Shown here: piece by piece, positions 11,531 to 12,485 of the stretch
Layout: every line of letters starts with the position of its first letter
Position numbering within the stretch: position 1 is the stretch's first letter
Translations under genes and position numbers: made by a program
NCBI GenBank assembly: GCA_023261405.1
Contig: JAHFOZ010000116.1
Coordinates: forward strand, 1-12,485
Length of the DNA stretch: 12,485 nt
From: Planctomycetota bacterium
Lineage (GTDB): Bacteria > Planctomycetota > MHYJ01 > JACPRB01
Reading direction: 5' to 3'
Notes under the pieces: model-generated
Told to the model about the DNA's origin: nothing
Databases searched by the model: none
The model's input: only the letters and a program-made list of their open reading frames with translations

Positions 11531-12485
11531 GCGCGGTGCCGGCCAGTTTCATCCCGCCCACCCGGCTCCTGCTCGGCCCCGGGCCGAGCCCCATCGACCC
11601 CCGCATCCTCCAGGCCTTCACCCGCCCCACGCTCGGCCACCTCGACCCGCAGTTCCTCAAGCTGATGGACGAGGTCCGCGAGATGCTGCGGACCGTCTTC
11701 CGCACGAAAAACGAACTCACCTTCCCCGTCTCCGGCACCGGCTCGGCGGGCATGGAGACCTGCCTCGTCAACCTGATCGAGCCCGGCGACGAGGTCCTCG
11801 TCCTCGTGAACGGCTACTTCAGCACCCGCATGGCCGAGATCGCCGGCCGCTGCGGCGGGAAGGTCCACGTGCTTGAGGCGAAGTGGGGCGAGGGCTTCGA
11901 ACCCGCGCCGGTCGAGGCCGCGCTCCTTGGAAAGAAGATCAAGGTCCTCGCCTTCGTCCACGCCGAGACCTCCACGGGCTATCGGCAGGACGTCCCCGAA
12001 ATCGCGGCGCTGGCCCGCAGGCACGGCGCGCTCGCGGTGGTCGATGCCGTCACGTCGCTCGGCGGCATCCCCCTCGAGGTCGACGAGTGGGGGATCGACG
12101 CCGTCTACAGCGGCACCCAGAAGTGCCTGGGCGGGCCCCCCGGGCTCTCGCCCGTCTCCTTCTCCCCGCGCGCCGTCGAGGCCATCGACAGGCGCAAGGT
12201 CAAGTGCGTGAGCTGGTATCTCGACATGAGCCTCGTGCGCAACTACTGGGGCGGCAACCGCGCGTACCACCATACCGCCCCCATCAACAACGTCTACGGC
12301 CTGCACGAATCGCTCCGCATCGTGCTCGAGGAGGGGCTCGAGGCCCGCTGGAAGCGCCACGCCTCGACCCACGCCCTCTTCGCGAAAGGCGCCGAGGCGA
12401 TCGGACTGCGCTTCGTCGTCAGGGAATCCAACCGGCTCCCGCAGCTCAACGCCCTCCTGATCCCCGAGGGCATCGACGACAAGGC
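11527..12485 (+). CDS. Alanine/serine-glyoxylate aminotransferase, class V (3' end beyond window)
   Basis: This frame is open from ATG 11527 to the window end, giving 319 residues without a stop. Family members run about 380-390, so the last sixth is missing. It is a fold-type I PLP enzyme of the AGXT/serine-pyruvate aminotransferase family: LLLGPGPSPIDPRIL (14-28), LGHLDPQF (36-43), PLP-phosphate loop SGTGSAGME (69-77), HAETSTGY (145-152), VVDAVTSLGG with D173, and SGTQKCLGGPPGLSPVSFS with the Schiff-base lysine K199. It would convert glyoxylate to glycine with alanine or serine as amino donor. The ATG overlaps the glcF stop by four bases (ATGA), and GGAGGG lies three to five bases upstream, so it belongs to the glcDEF operon and consumes the product of GlcDEF. 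Which amino donor it prefers cannot be decided from sequence. Confidence 0.92.
   Translation, partial: MSAVPASFIPPTRLLLGPGPSPIDPRILQAFTRPTLGHLDPQFLKLMDEVREMLRTVFRTKNELTFPVSGTGSAGMETCLVNLIEPGDEVLVLVNGYFSTRMAEIAGRCGGKVHVLEAKWGEGFEPAPVEAALLGKKIKVLAFVHAETSTGYRQDVPEIAALARRHGALAVVDAVTSLGGIPLEVDEWGIDAVYSGTQKCLGGPPGLSPVSFSPRAVEAIDRRKVKCVSWYLDMSLVRNYWGGNRAYHHTAPINNVYGLHESLRIVLEEGLEARWKRHASTHALFAKGAEAIGLRFVVRESNRLPQLNALLIPEGIDDK

Overview
The window is a GC-rich (by eye well above 65% G+C) piece of bacterial chromosome. The Tat-exported Gfo/Idh/MocA oxidoreductase next to a Tat-exported sugar-isomerase-like TIM barrel suggests Planctomycetota or a similarly saccharolytic phylum (Acidobacteriota, Verrucomicrobiota). 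That placement is an inference from gene style, since no rRNA or tRNA is present.

Left edge (1-412): the last 72 codons of an IS91-family (Y2, rolling-circle) transposase, then about 190 bases without a gene. This stretch carries a hairpin with a TTCG loop, a GAAC tetranucleotide and an 11-bp direct repeat, and looks like the ori end of the element.

Minus-strand operon (3833 down to 413): a Tat-exported Gfo/Idh/MocA oxidoreductase, a Tat-exported xylose-isomerase-like TIM-barrel protein and a secreted beta-lactamase-family serine hydrolase, with gaps of 38 and 11 bases. All three are predicted to leave the cytoplasm, so the operon may process a sugar or glycoside in the periplasm. The substrate cannot be read from the sequence.

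Middle, plus strand (3918-6709): an EntS-like MFS exporter divergent from that operon, then a lipoprotein version of the PBP4/DacB D-Ala-D-Ala carboxypeptidase. The dacB start lies 11 bases after a consensus TATAAT box, so its mRNA should be leaderless or nearly so.

Intergenic 6710-6883: a large inverted repeat made of ACACNAAG octamers, then a sigma70-like promoter and a perfect ATTGT-CAT-ACAAT palindrome just before the start codon of a GntR/FCD regulator.

Right part, plus strand (6884 to the window end): a tightly overlapping operon of FCD regulator, glcD, glcE, glcF and a class V alanine/serine-glyoxylate aminotransferase cut off by the window end. Stop and start codons overlap by 1 or 4 bases at every junction. 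Together these genes would oxidise glycolate to glyoxylate and transaminate it to glycine, a bacterial counterpart of the first photorespiratory steps. The regulator probably represses its own promoter through the palindrome.

I recognise no CRISPR array, defence system, RNA gene or phage module. The most interesting signals are the regulatory architecture and the exported operon rather than an unknown gene family.
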